A stretch of 64,000 nucleotides of DNA from Aradus depressus (Eukaryota; Arthropoda; Insecta; Hemiptera; Aradidae), in assembly GCA_963662175.1 (NCBI GenBank), contig OY759215.1, positions 46,207,213 through 46,271,212 on the forward strand. Reading direction: 5' to 3'. The translations under genes were made by a program, and so were the position numbers. This document shows, piece by piece, positions 23,965 through 34,918 of the stretch. The number at the start of each line of letters is the position of its first letter. Position 1 is the stretch's first letter. The notes below the pieces were generated by a model. That model saw nothing but the letters and a program-made list of their open reading frames with translations. It did not search any database and was not told where the DNA came from.

Positions 23965-24090
23965 ACCCAGGAGAGTATCAGTCCAGAGATCCGGGAAGCG
24001 GCGCTAATGTCCCCCAACCCAGCCACGGTAGATTATCCCAGCGACCCCGTACAAGGCAGGAGCAGAGCCTCGCCACCCTCCCTGCCTCAG
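23965..24090 (+). CDS. Possible coding exon, function unknown
   Basis: A GC-richer island in AT-rich DNA, with a TTCTCCAG acceptor before 23965 and a good CTCAG|GTGGAA donor after 24090. One frame is open through it (reading ISPEIREAALMSPNPATVDY, then a proline/serine-rich stretch) and two frames stay open. It is not repeated elsewhere in the window as far as I can see. It could be an N-terminal extracellular or 5' exon of the receptor whose TM2-TM3 exon lies 13.8 kb downstream on the same strand, but no homology supports that. Confidence 0.28.
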
Positions 24091-24589
24091 GTGGAACACC
24101 AGACGTTCAATATAATTGTTGAAAGCAAAAGAATTTCTTCATTAAAAAGTAATTAATTAATTTTAAAAAAATATTTGAAGTGTTGTTGTTTTAGATAAGA
24201 CAAAGTCGGGTTTTCCATGGTTTCTCTTGTAGATGCAATTGAGCTCCTTTGAAGTTAGATCAAGTTGAAATGAATTTTACCCCAAGCCAGAATGTGTTTT
24301 CAGTGAGCTTACTGTATGAATAGATTCCTCCCTTCGTTAGCCCTCTAAAACCCTACCTTTGGCTCTACATTGAAGTTTGGTTCCATTTAACAATCCCTGA
24401 GGGCTTCTCTGTTTTCTATAGTACCCGCAGTACAGTTCCCCAGTTTGTATTTGGTTGAGAATATGTTCGGAATGTTTACACTATGTTAGACAAATGAACG
24501 AAAACAAGAATTGACAGATGATAAATAAACAATTATTGTCCTCTTCAGTTGTTGTTAACCTGAAATACAATGTATATTCATGAAGAAAG

Positions 24590-24800
24590 AAGGACATCTT
24601 CGTTGTAAAAAAAAATATATCGATTACGCATATTTTTTTTTAAAAGCTTATGATAGCGCGATTAATCAATTCGCTCTCCCTCCAAAATCAATAGACTGCT
24701 TGGGCTTAACTAGAAATCAATAGATGACTCATAGAGGCTGTAGAATACTCATATTAAATTTCGTGCCGATATATTCATTACATCGGCAGTTATGTATATA
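24590..24800. repeat. Module C dispersed repeat
   Basis: Inverse sense: CGCTCTCCCTCCAAAATCAAT, CATATTAAATTTCGTGCCGA, TTCATTACATCGGCAGTTAT. Confidence 0.6.
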
Positions 24801-25599
24801 TATACAAGCAAATTAGTTGAAAGAGTAAAATATTGCATTCTCAAAATGTCAAGAGGGGAGAAATTACCCAATTATAACACTTCATAAAAACTGAATTGCA
24901 CTCATTTATAACTCACTGTCACTGCTGATACTAAGGAGGTCTCTAGGCCTTTGGCGCACAAGGCATGGTTAGGGAAGCGTGGCTTCCGTAAACATGGCAC
25001 ATCTGGAGTGGACTGTATTCGATAATTAGCATGGGTCATGAAGAATCAAACTTGTAACCTAAGAGAATGAAGATTGTGTTCTTATTAATATTTCATACAC
25101 TTGTGTAGTTATAGATTGCTGTCTTATCTATTATCTATGACTGTGATCCGTAACTGATACAGCTCCAAACAATAACATACGAATAAAAATGTTCCTCAAA
25201 TCGAATTTTTTTAAAATTGGCAACATCCTTCCGATTTCGTCAAAATTTTCGATAATAAATTTCAGGTCGATACATTTCATCATCCATTTTCCATTGATTT
25301 TACTCAATTGTTTTAAAGTAGTAATGATGAAGTTATCACTTGTAGCTCTTCTGATAAGTTTCAGATCATTTTCAATTTGTCCAATAATAATCTATATTAA
25401 TATAGATAAATCAGTACTAAGTCCTTAGTTCAGAGTCAAGAGATTGGATTAGTTTATCAGTCAACTGAACTGTGGATTAAGTCAGTGTACAGTTGAACAG
25501 TTACTGAGCAAGATGTAAATAGTTGATTTCGGTGTTTATTTGATCCAGTTTTATATTATTTGTCTGTGCTCAGTTAAAGAATAAGAAAGTCGTCGGCTA

Positions 25600-25857
25600 A
25601 TCACCGGGCAGTGTACTTCCCGAATTAATTTGGTTGAGAATCAATAGACGTCTTATTACTCAGAGACATCAGAATACTCGTACAAATTTCGTTCATTACA
25701 TCGACAGTTATAAAGTGAGTCTCCTCTTTCCTTCAACAGATATCACTGAAAATCGACACTATTATGAAAATTAATAGATATCGTTTTTATGGGCATATTG
25801 AATTTATATACTGAATATCGTGTCAATAAATAAATTACAACGGCAGTTATTGGAAGG
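25600..25857. repeat. Module C dispersed repeat
   Basis: Inverse sense, two units (ATTACATCGACAGTTATAAA; AATTACAACGGCAGTTATTG), directly joined to the SINE fragment at 25858. Confidence 0.6.
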
Positions 25858-26088
25858 TGAAAAAAACCTTGAGCACGCTGTCCTTCGGATGGGACCCGGG
25901 CGATGGTCTAGATCCTGTACAATGTCAGAAACTCGTTAAAGATTCCTACCCTAACTGAATAAAAATTAAAGACTCCCATAGTAGAGTCGAGCTCATGTCC
26001 ACCAGAGCGACAAAAAAGCGCTGTGGTAGTAGGCGATATGACTCGTAGTTAAATCCGGACATGAGTCATAATAACTAACCATATAGTT
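25858..26088 (+). mobile_element. SINE family A, 5'-truncated
   Basis: Begins in the GTGAAAAAACCTTGAGCACG segment, keeps the rest of the body and ends CATGAGTCATAATAACTAACC. Confidence 0.85.
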
Positions 26089-26562
26089 GATAATATAATT
26101 CTGTCATTTAGTATGTTGTTCTAGGCGTCAGTCACAAATTCAAAAATCAAAAATTATCTTGAAGCTCTGTAAAATATATGCAATTTCTGTGCAAAAAGAC
26201 AGGGGTTGTTAAACGTATTCTATATAGTCACAGGACTCCTACAGCTGGGAACGTTGTTTTCATTCGATTCTTGTAAAAAGGTAGTTATTTACCGCTGTCA
26301 CAAGGGTGATATATAGAGGGGATTTGGGCAGAGAGCTAAGCCGACACGTGTCTCAGTGCTGGCACATGGAGAGGACGGGACGACTCCATTCTAGCTTGTG
26401 ATATCCAGATAATGGTCACACATTTGTATGCCACTAACTGCTTCTCGCGTACTTCTTGTCACAAAAGGTGTTTTCTGGTCTCTTGGAGGGGGGGTTTCTA
26501 TAGATAGGAAAAGCTTCTCATTATTAAGTTTAATTATTCATGTCAGCAATCATTTTGTTAAA

Positions 26563-26771
26563 GTTAGTTAGTGTGTCTCATGCCCGGGCTTTACCAACTA
26601 GGTCATATGGGAGTCCTTTACTATGGGAGTCCTAAATTTTGCCTACCCTAAATTGTTATTCACTTTGAGTAAGGATCTTCCATGAGTACCTGACATCATT
26701 CAAGCTCGGGACCATCGCTCAACGTCCCATCCAATGGACTCCATGCTCACGGTTTATACACCTCTCAGATA
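26563..26771 (-). mobile_element. SINE family A, head-truncated
   Basis: Reverse copy from CTCATGCCCGGGC to ACCTCTCAGATAAA. The TATGGGAGTCCT segment is partly duplicated where the CTCTGGTGG block should be. Confidence 0.8.
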
Positions 26772-26779
26772 AAAAAAAT

Positions 26780-27370
26780 TGTTCAAGTATGGGAATTATT
26801 GAAAAGGCCAATCTTCAATATATTGAAGTAAAAAATTAATAAACTTTAGTATATTTCATCATACAAAGTATATTCAAACATTTTAGCAGAGGCACTGATA
26901 AGAGAAATCTATGTGGTTAGAAATTATGTTTATATCACAATTATTAAAAACTGTTGTAGGTATATTATATGTTATATTATTACATCATCTATTCTCCCAT
27001 TTCTTTATACAAAACATTAGAATTCCTTAATGTTAATAAAATAATTTTAAAATCACTAATGTAAATATTACATAATTGTTGTAAATAGTAGTAGTTGTAA
27101 ATAAGACGTACCTCTTTGAACGCGTCTTGTTAAGGAGAAAATCGGACCAGAATCCCATTCTTAACAGAAATCTCTACTGCACTATTTTTTATTTTAGCCT
27201 TCTATTTTTTAATCATACTTAATAATTCAGGATTTTTTACGTGTATTATATATATTATAATATTATAATGTAATAAATGAAATGCAACTTGGCTACATAT
27301 ATATATTGTATAAAGCAATGCTGCAATTTAGCATTTCTGAGTATATGAACACTTAACAATTTAGCAATTT
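26780..27370. other. AT-rich, nothing recognised
   Basis: TATA-rich simple sequence around 27240-27310; no frame with coding sense. Confidence 0.45.
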
Positions 27371-27376
27371 TTTTTG

Positions 27377-27645
27377 TTGCGGTTTATACCCGGGATTTAA
27401 CTGCGAGGTTATATTGCCTACTACCAGAGCACAATTCGTCACTCTGGTGGACATGAACCCAATTCTACAATGGAAGTCCTAGAAGTTTCCTACCCTAAAC
27501 TTGTATTAACATAGAGCCTTTAACGAGCCTAGTGTCTTTAACAAGTACCTGACATCGTACAGCGGCTTGCTCAAGGTTTTTTCATCTACCAGATAAATAA
27601 CCTAAGGGCTTCGGCCGGGTTTCGATCTTGATCTCAGTAGGTTAG
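27377..27645 (-). mobile_element. SINE family A, diverged
   Basis: Reverse copy from the CCCGGGATTTAACTGCGAGG end to the GGGTTTCGATCTTGATCTC region of the tRNA head. Confidence 0.8.
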
Positions 27646-27988
27646 AACGTTATCTCCCTATGGACTCAACTAGTGTACAGTTCACCAGTTAGTGAGTTAA
27701 GATGTAAATAGATGATTCCTATGTTAATTTTAAGTCAATTTTCTATTATTTAGTTAAGAAATAACATTTTAAATGTTAGTACCGTTGTGTCTTTTTGTCT
27801 ACAGTGATTTTTATTAGTTATAAAAAGACAAATGTGTGTTTCCTCCTCATTTTTTGATTTTAAGAAATTTCATTTTGATCTGTGTGTACTTTTGGATAAT
27901 AGTGAATAAATAAGCTCACTGTATTGCGGATAATATATTATATATGTATTATCACATAGAAATTCAAATTTTGTTTCTCGGTACCTAT

Positions 27989-27993
27989 GTACC
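27989..27993. repeat. Target-site duplication (left) of the BEL/Pao element
   Basis: GTACC, matched by GTACC at 34914-34918. Confidence 0.92.
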
Positions 27994-28626
27994 TGTCTAC
28001 GCACAACTTTGTAAACACGGCAAGCTCTCTGTAGTGGACTGTATTCGATAGAGCTGGTTCCGGGAGAAGACCAGCTTAACATAAATTGAGGCAACTCAGG
28101 ACCAAAACATTGATCCTTAACATAAATTGAGGCAAATTCTATTATTCTAATATTTCCTTAAACTATGTACTTACAGATTGCAGTCTGCACTGTGGTCCAG
28201 TCGAATCTATAAGATACATAAGGTGGGGGAACACTGATATAATTGAACTACTTATATATTGCCTGGCCAGGCTATACAGAAAGAACAGGGCTTTACTATA
28301 ACACTATGAGTGGCTATGACTCCACAAGAGATGGCATGTAAAACCGTACTCTTACACGATAGGCACACTTTGAGTAACCATTAACTATAATACAGAACGG
28401 GACGTAAAGCCGTGCTGTACCCACGACAGTTAGACTGGTACTCCACTAGACTCACACAAACTTGAGACTAACACGCGAGAGTAGGCTGGGTCAAGCTCAC
28501 ACTTGTTGACGCCGGGGCCGAAACCGAGATGGCTAGGGTTGTACTCTGTACCCTAGGTGCAAAGGGTGGGGAGAAATTCACCTATGTATTTATCCGCCTT
28601 ACCCATAGCAAAAGTAGGCCCAAACA
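27994..28626 (-). repeat. 3' LTR of the BEL/Pao element
   Basis: 633 bp, TG...CA ends. The adjoining internal sequence (about 28627-28641, read on the minus strand) is only weakly purine-rich (GGTGGGTGTA) and is the likely polypurine tract. Confidence 0.95.
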
Positions 28627-29047
28627 TACACCCACCAAAAATTTGAACTAATTTTTCAAACGTGAGTTATGTGAGCCTTACACATAGTGAACAAACTACA
28701 CAATAGAGTGATATCGCAAACATAAACGAATCACTATAGAATCACACAACACAGAATAATTAAAGAAACTTACTTAACCAAAAAAATCAAATAAACTTCT
28801 AAGAATTATCCTAGAACACAAAAAAAATTAAAGAAACTTATTCAACTAAGAAAAAATCAAATAAACTTCTAAGAATTACAGCTCTCTCGCAAACCAAGAG
28901 GGGATGAGGGAAATGATTGAGAAGGAAGTAAGGAACCACACTGCGTTCTTCACTTCAGAGGGGGCTATCACTGAAGACTTCGCGCTGGGGAAGCCCTCGG
29001 AATGGGAACACAACACTCTGTGGAGAGCGAGAGAGCACTAACGAAAC

Positions 29048-32000
29048 TTAAACTGACACCTTGACCAGCTTAGATACTGGTCGCGTGTATTCAACAAACA
29101 ACAAAGCTTGATTGCCAATCACATTTGTAAGATGTGACTTAGCAAAACGAATATTTGCCTCCCAAATACCGCCAACGTTAGGAGTAAATGGAGGTTGGAA
29201 ATGCCAAGTAACTGGGCGCTTGGACATAGCTGACGGTAGGACGTCAGCTGTGAACAATGTTCTGTAAGCTTCACGTAGGATTCTATCGGCTCCTACAAAA
29301 TTGCGACCTTCATCGGAGTAAACATCTGAGCACAGACCTCTTCGACTTGTAAATCGGTCAAATGCGGCAAGAAACGCTTCCGAGGAAAGAGCAGACACTA
29401 GTTCAAGATGAACTGCTTTAACAGATAGACACACGAAGATACACAGGTAAGCTTTGAACTGCTTAGAGTTCCTGCGCAGAGATTCCTTAACAAGGAATGG
29501 TCCAGCTAAATCTACACCACTATGTAGAAATGGACGAGAGTAACTAACTCGAGGCGCAGGCAAATTGCCCATTAGAGGAACAACAGGGCGAGCATTGCAC
29601 TTGCGACACACATGGCACATACGCAAAACACGACGTATGGCGCAACGAGAGGATATAATCCAAAACTTTGACCGAAGTAAATAATTGAGCGTATTAGCTC
29701 CAACATGTAAAAACAAATTATGATAATGTTGTATGAGAAGTTCCGTAACAACGCTTGATTTGGGTAGAATCATTGGGTGTTGAGCATAGAAACTAAGATC
29801 AGAATTTTGAAGTCTTCCACCCACCAGTAAAAGACCTTGGGGATCAAGAACTGGAGTCAGCGATTTGAGCTGAGCAGAGCATTCTTTGCCTTTTATAGCT
29901 ATAATATCTTGAGCGAAATACTTCTGTTGAGTCATCTTAACTAACGCTAAAGTAGATTGGTGTAACTCTCCAAGAGATAACTGGCCAACCACCTTCGGAG
30001 ATAATCTCAGATTTCGCATGTATCTTAACCAATAAGCTATAGAACGCTGAAGCTTGGAAAAGTTCGAACATGTTGCTAGTTGATCTTCTATGTCAAACGA
30101 AACGTCTTGTGTAGACGCCACAAGAGTGCTAACTCTTAACTCAGGAACTTCACTAATTTTACCTTCTCGAGATTTAGGCCACTCACCTATGGATGAAGTG
30201 AGCCAGATGGGACCATGAAGCCAAAGAGGATCCTGTAGAAACTGAGCAGGTAAACATCCTTTAGAGGCGACATCGGCTGGATTATCTTGAGAAGAAACAT
30301 GGTTCCAATTCAGTGTAACAGGTGAACTGAGAATGGAAACAACACGATGACACACGAACGTCTGTAACTTATGTGGCTCTGTTCTGAGCCAACTCAACAC
30401 AACGGAGGAGTCCGTAAATGTTAACACATTGGAAATAATCACTGAAGCACACAGAGCTTCATGAACGTGATTCACTAACTTCATAAGGTGAACTGCACCT
30501 AGAAGTTCTAAACGAGGTATTGTAACTGGTTTTACTGGCGCAACTTTAGTTTTGGCCATCAGAAGGTGTGAACTTCCACTTTCACTTAAATTCTGGCTGC
30601 GTAAATACACAACTGCAGCATAACCTTTCTCACTGGCGTCACAAAATCCAATGAGACTGCACTCTACAGAATCAGGGGGAAGAATGATTCTTGGAACACG
30701 AAACTGCGAAACTAGTTTGAGAGAAGTGACAAACATTTGCCATTCACTACATTCCTGCTCAGGCAAGGGGGTATCCCAGTCTAGACCTAAACGCCACAAT
30801 TTCTGAAGAAATTGCTTAGCCCAGACTGTAACAGGACTGATCCAACCAAGCGGATCAAAAACACGAGCTATATTAGAGAGAACTGTTCTCTTCGTATTAG
30901 CTGTTGGTGACAGATTAACTGTATAACAAAACTCATCACTAATTGGACACCACTGGAGCCCAAGAACTTTGATCGTTGCTGAACTTTCGCTATCAAGAGC
31001 TATACACGATGGAGTAGTATCGAACAAGCCAGACTGTACGTTAGTGGCCCACTTGTGTAACGTAAAGCCACAACTTTTCATAAGTTGAGTCAACTCGTCG
31101 ATTAGTTGACGGGCTTCTTCAATAGTCTTAGCTCCCCCGAGGACATCATCAACAAATATTTGATTCACAAGGATCGCATTCGCAAGAGGGAAGCGATGCC
31201 CTTCGTCCCGTCGCCCTTGTTCGGTAGTACGTAGAGCGAGGTAGGGAGCTGAACTTGTTCCATACGTAATAGTATCTAACTCAAACTCAACCACAGGTGT
31301 TGAGTTATCAGGAGACCACAGGATATGCAAGAATTTCCTGTCACAAGGCCTAATTTTGATCATGCGAAAATTATGTTTGATGTCACAAACCACAGCGATA
31401 GGGAACAAACGAAAACGGGTCACAACTTGGTCTATGGGCTTCTGAAGTTTTGGACCCTTCAGAAGAATAGAGTTTAATGAATGTCCTGAACTTGTAGGCA
31501 TAGTAGCATTAAACACAACTCTTAATTTAAGACCTCTTGTATCAGACCGTAATACTGGGTGATGAGGAATGTAACAAGCACCGGAGTGAAGGGGAACTTC
31601 ACTCATGTGACACAAATCCCTATACTCTTGCATAAATGAGCAGTAATCAACTTTTAACTTAGGATTTTTCACAAATTTTCCTTTCAGAGAATTTAGACGC
31701 ATAGATGCGATATTGAAGGATGAACCTAACTTTGAACTTTCATCAGGTTTCACAAGTAGTGGAACTACATAACTACCTGATTCTTCACGGTAATGAAGAT
31801 TGGTAAACATTTCTTCAGCTAGCATTTCTTCGGGACTCAAAGACACACTACTGGCTGAAGGAATTTCCTCTAACTCCCAGAACTGCTGGAGGAGTTTATT
31901 AACTTCACAATTTAACTTAACACTTACAGTAGATGTAAGTGTTTGAACTGGTCCTTTGGTTTCAACACTTTGGGTGCCACACTGACCCATTAACACATAA

Positions 32001-33817
32001 CCAAAAACTGAATTCCACGCTGTAGGAACACCAGGAGGAAACGTTATTTTTTCACCAGTTATAATAGAACTAAATAACTCAGCGCCTATAAGAACATGAA
32101 TATCACTAGGTATATAAAACTTGGGATCGGCTAACTTTAAATGGTTAAAGTTATCACAAACCGAAGGAGAAAGATTCACTGAAGGTTGCAGATTTGTTAT
32201 CTTAGGAATAACAAATGCTTGAGTGCACAAACTTGACTTTGATTTCTCAGGGTGTATCAACAAATTAACAACACCTGAAGGAGATTGGGACGGCATGTCG
32301 CCAATACCAGAACACGTAACATTCGCACGCTGCTTCTTCAAACCGAGGATTTGAACACATGAAGCAGTAATATAACTAGCTTGGCTTCCAGGATCTATAA
32401 GTGCCCTAAGATGATGAACTCTGCCTCCTTTTCCACGAACACAAATAACAGCAGTTCCCAAAAGAACTGTAAACGAGGAGACAGTATTTTTCACTTGAGC
32501 AGAACACAAACTCAATTGATTAACATCAGAGGGACCCTTTAAGGGTTCTTGTGACACTGTACGAACCTGATTATCACGAGAACGATCTATAGGAGATGCT
32601 ATTCGTGAAAACTTCTTGAAACACAATAAAGAATGATGTTTTAATTTGCAATTATAACAACGGCCGCGAGATGGGCATACTTTCACTTTGTGATTTGGAG
32701 ATAAGCAATTAAAACAACAGTTCTTACTTTTAACAAAACTATTTCTCTGAAACGAACTAAGAGATTTGAATTTAGGACAAACAAATATCCTGTGTTGTTT
32801 ATCACAATATAAACAAGTAGTAAGAGAACTTATACCACCAGTATGAGAACTAATAAGGCTTACCTTATTGTAAGAACTTACCTTATTTTTTGGAGAATTT
32901 ACCTTAGGCTCAGTGCAAGGTTTGACTTTAGTTTCACCCATAGCCTTTCTATGGTTCTTCACGAACTCTACCAATTTTTCCAGAGTAGGAAACTCGACTT
33001 TGCTGTTCTCCAACAAGAATTGTTTTTTGCTATCTGGATCTAGGACCTTGAAGGCTATATACAACAAGAGAAACTCACTGACATTAGGAATAGACAACTG
33101 ATTAAATGCTAGACCTAACTCTGCAAAAGTCGCCAGAAATCTGTCCAGGTTATCCGGTGAATTGGTATAAAAACTAGGAAAACTCAACATCTGTTCCAGT
33201 ATTTCTATGGCTATAGTACGATTGGAATCATAATGTTCTAATAAAGCTGTCCATGCGATGGAGTAATTGGAATCTGAAATACTGAGATGATTTATAAGAG
33301 ATAAAGCCTTACCTTTCAGACAACTTTTGAGGTAATTGAACTTCATAGAATGTGATAAACGCTCATTCTGATGAACAATTGAAACAAAAAGATCCTTAAA
33401 TGTACACCATTTAAGACAATCTCCTGTAAACTCAGGGAGACTTATTGTGGGTAACGGATTGTTTACGGAAAAGTTTTTTGAATCAACAACACAAATTTTT
33501 TCTTCACTATTTGAAAAAATCGATTCGTAGTAACCTTTTACCTTATAAAACATTAGATTTACACTTAGTTGCATATCTGTCATCTCTTGGGGTATTGGTA
33601 TGTCAGATATAGCGTAACACTCCACTATTTTAGAATAGGTATCGGAAAATTCTTGATAACTTGATTCCAAGTTAGGAATCATTACTTTAAACACAAATTT
33701 TAAACTGTTATCAAGTTTTACACTTTCTATAAACGAATGAATTTGCACAATATTTTGTAAAATAGTATCATTTTTGAGCTTTAAAATATTGAAACTCTTC
33801 AATGTTTTCGAATCCAT
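29048..33817 (-). CDS. BEL/Pao gag-pol polyprotein with internal deletion near the C-terminus
   Basis: The first ATG (33817) begins MDSKTLKSFN; the frame is open 7 codons further up but only from a GTG. The 1589 residues contain, in order: a DUF1759 gag-like region (about 125-295); CCHC knuckles at 368-399 (CFNCLSPNHKVKVC, CYNCKLKHHSLLC); an aspartic protease (ALIDPGSQASYI, Asp475; DPG rather than DSG); a reverse transcriptase (Asp812, YGTSSAPYLA, FVDD at 890-891); RNase H (Asp1060, Glu1104, Asp1136, Asp1182); and integrase with a zinc-binding region and D-D-E core (GVDLAGP D1436, YSDEGRNF D1502, GGIWEA E1553). After IGNQALLF (to 1574) the protein jumps to VEYTRPVSKLVKVSV, which looks like the extreme tail of the DUF5641 region. 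The rest of the integrase C-terminus and most of DUF5641 are missing. The frame is otherwise uninterrupted. No envelope gene is present. Confidence 0.93.
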   Translation of the reverse strand: MDSKTLKSFNILKLKNDTILQNIVQIHSFIESVKLDNSLKFVFKVMIPNLESSYQEFSDTYSKIVECYAISDIPIPQEMTDMQLSVNLMFYKVKGYYESIFSNSEEKICVVDSKNFSVNNPLPTISLPEFTGDCLKWCTFKDLFVSIVHQNERLSHSMKFNYLKSCLKGKALSLINHLSISDSNYSIAWTALLEHYDSNRTIAIEILEQMLSFPSFYTNSPDNLDRFLATFAELGLAFNQLSIPNVSEFLLLYIAFKVLDPDSKKQFLLENSKVEFPTLEKLVEFVKNHRKAMGETKVKPCTEPKVNSPKNKVSSYNKVSLISSHTGGISSLTTCLYCDKQHRIFVCPKFKSLSSFQRNSFVKSKNCCFNCLSPNHKVKVCPSRGRCYNCKLKHHSLLCFKKFSRIASPIDRSRDNQVRTVSQEPLKGPSDVNQLSLCSAQVKNTVSSFTVLLGTAVICVRGKGGRVHHLRALIDPGSQASYITASCVQILGLKKQRANVTCSGIGDMPSQSPSGVVNLLIHPEKSKSSLCTQAFVIPKITNLQPSVNLSPSVCDNFNHLKLADPKFYIPSDIHVLIGAELFSSIITGEKITFPPGVPTAWNSVFGYVLMGQCGTQSVETKGPVQTLTSTVSVKLNCEVNKLLQQFWELEEIPSASSVSLSPEEMLAEEMFTNLHYREESGSYVVPLLVKPDESSKLGSSFNIASMRLNSLKGKFVKNPKLKVDYCSFMQEYRDLCHMSEVPLHSGACYIPHHPVLRSDTRGLKLRVVFNATMPTSSGHSLNSILLKGPKLQKPIDQVVTRFRLFPIAVVCDIKHNFRMIKIRPCDRKFLHILWSPDNSTPVVEFELDTITYGTSSAPYLALRTTEQGRRDEGHRFPLANAILVNQIFVDDVLGGAKTIEEARQLIDELTQLMKSCGFTLHKWATNVQSGLFDTTPSCIALDSESSATIKVLGLQWCPISDEFCYTVNLSPTANTKRTVLSNIARVFDPLGWISPVTVWAKQFLQKLWRLGLDWDTPLPEQECSEWQMFVTSLKLVSQFRVPRIILPPDSVECSLIGFCDASEKGYAAVVYLRSQNLSESGSSHLLMAKTKVAPVKPVTIPRLELLGAVHLMKLVNHVHEALCASVIISNVLTFTDSSVVLSWLRTEPHKLQTFVCHRVVSILSSPVTLNWNHVSSQDNPADVASKGCLPAQFLQDPLWLHGPIWLTSSIGEWPKSREGKISEVPELRVSTLVASTQDVSFDIEDQLATCSNFSKLQRSIAYWLRYMRNLRLSPKVVGQLSLGELHQSTLALVKMTQQKYFAQDIIAIKGKECSAQLKSLTPVLDPQGLLLVGGRLQNSDLSFYAQHPMILPKSSVVTELLIQHYHNLFLHVGANTLNYLLRSKFWIISSRCAIRRVLRMCHVCRKCNARPVVPLMGNLPAPRVSYSRPFLHSGVDLAGPFLVKESLRRNSKQFKAYLCIFVCLSVKAVHLELVSALSSEAFLAAFDRFTSRRGLCSDVYSDEGRNFVGADRILREAYRTLFTADVLPSAMSKRPVTWHFQPPFTPNVGGIWEANIRFAKSHLTNVIGNQALLFVEYTRPVSKLVKVSV

Positions 33818-34257
33818 AATGAATACTAATTTAAGCACGTAAGAAATATTATAAACACAAGAGAAAACTAATTATAACACGAAAGAGAAATTTATAAGCA
33901 CGTAAGAACTAATTATAAGCACGTAAGAAAAACTAATTGCAATCATGTAATAGAAAACAATTATAAGACACATTTGAAACTAATAATTAGTTTAAACTAA
34001 ATTTACAATTGATTGTAAATTCAAACACATTTGATGATTAATCAACACGAGAGATAGATAACCAGTAGCAGGTTACCAAAATCACAATATGTTACTGAGA
34101 GCACGTATCTAGTAACTGTGATTAGAATGAAAATGTTACTCCAGTAACAACTTTGGAGTAGCAGTTATTTTCATGCACGGATCATGTCGGCCAGACAAGC
34201 ACATTCAAGAAATTATTAAAAGAACAGAATTTTGCCAAATTTGGATCAAAACATTTA

Positions 34258-34275
34258 ATCCGGCCCGGAGGACCA
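34258..34275 (-). other. Primer binding site of the BEL/Pao element
   Basis: On the minus strand, 5 nt after the 5' LTR, an 18-nt stretch begins TGGTCCTCCGGG. It is complementary to a tRNA 3' end finishing GGAGGACCA. From memory this is closest to insect tRNA-Tyr, with about two mismatches; the tRNA identity is uncertain. Confidence 0.6.
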
Positions 34276-34280
34276 AAACA

Positions 34281-34913
34281 TGTCTACGCACAACTTTGTA
34301 AACACGGCAAGCTCTCTGTAGTGGACTGTATTCGATAGAGCTGGTTCCGGGAGAAGACCAGCTTAACATAAATTGAGGCAACTCAGGACCAAAACATTGA
34401 TCCTTAACATAAATTGAGGCAAATTCTATTATTCTAATATTTCCTTAAACTATGTACTTACAGATTGCAGTCTGCACTGTGGTCCAGTCGAATCTATAAG
34501 ATACATAAGGTGGGGGAACACTGATATAATTGAACTACTTATATATTGCCTGGCCAGGCTATACAGAAAGAACAGGGCTTTACTATAACACTATGAGTGG
34601 CTATGACTCCACAAGAGATGGCATGTAAAACCGTACTCTTACACGATAGGCACACTTTGAGTAACCATTAACTATAATACAGAACGGGACGTAAAGCCGT
34701 GCTGTACCCACGACAGTTAGACTGGTACTCCACTAGACTCACACAAACTTGAGACTAACACGCGAGAGTAGGCTGGGTCAAGCTCACACTTGTTGACGCC
34801 GGGGCCGAAACTGAGATGGCTAGGGTTGTACTCTGTACCCTAGGTGCAAAGGGTGGGGAGAAATTCACCTATGTATTTATCCGCCTTACCCATAGCAAAA
34901 GTAGGCCCAAACA
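34281..34913 (-). repeat. 5' LTR of the BEL/Pao element
   Basis: 633 bp matching 27994-28626 almost base for base; TG...CA ends, next to the GTACC duplication. Being upstream of gag-pol, it would drive transcription toward lower coordinates. Confidence 0.95.
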
Positions 34914-34918
34914 GTACC
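34914..34918. repeat. Target-site duplication (right) of the BEL/Pao element
   Basis: GTACC, directly after the CA end of the LTR. Confidence 0.92.

Larger units (their letters stand above)
27994..34913 (-). mobile_element. BEL/Pao LTR retrotransposon, young copy with truncated integrase region
   Basis: A complete 6920-bp insertion on the minus strand. Two 633-bp direct LTRs (27994-28626 and 34281-34913) begin TG and end CA and looked identical apart from one C/T difference near 28530 versus 34817. It is flanked by the 5-bp duplication GTACC at 27989-27993 and 34914-34918, as expected for BEL/Pao. The order on the minus strand is 5' LTR (34913-34281), primer binding site, leader, one gag-pol ORF, a short 3' untranslated region with a tandem duplication (about 28757-28880), and the 3' LTR. 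Near-identical LTRs imply a recent insertion. The integrase C-terminal region is missing, so this copy may depend on enzyme from others. Confidence 0.95.

Noticed and set aside
29048..33838. Host gene, or start at 33838
   Set aside because: Flanking LTRs, target duplication and BEL/Pao domains show it is a retrotransposon. The frame upstream of 33817 starts with GTG only.
27994..34913. Endogenous retrovirus with envelope
   Set aside because: No third ORF and no room between the pol end and the 3' LTR; domain order is plain BEL/Pao.
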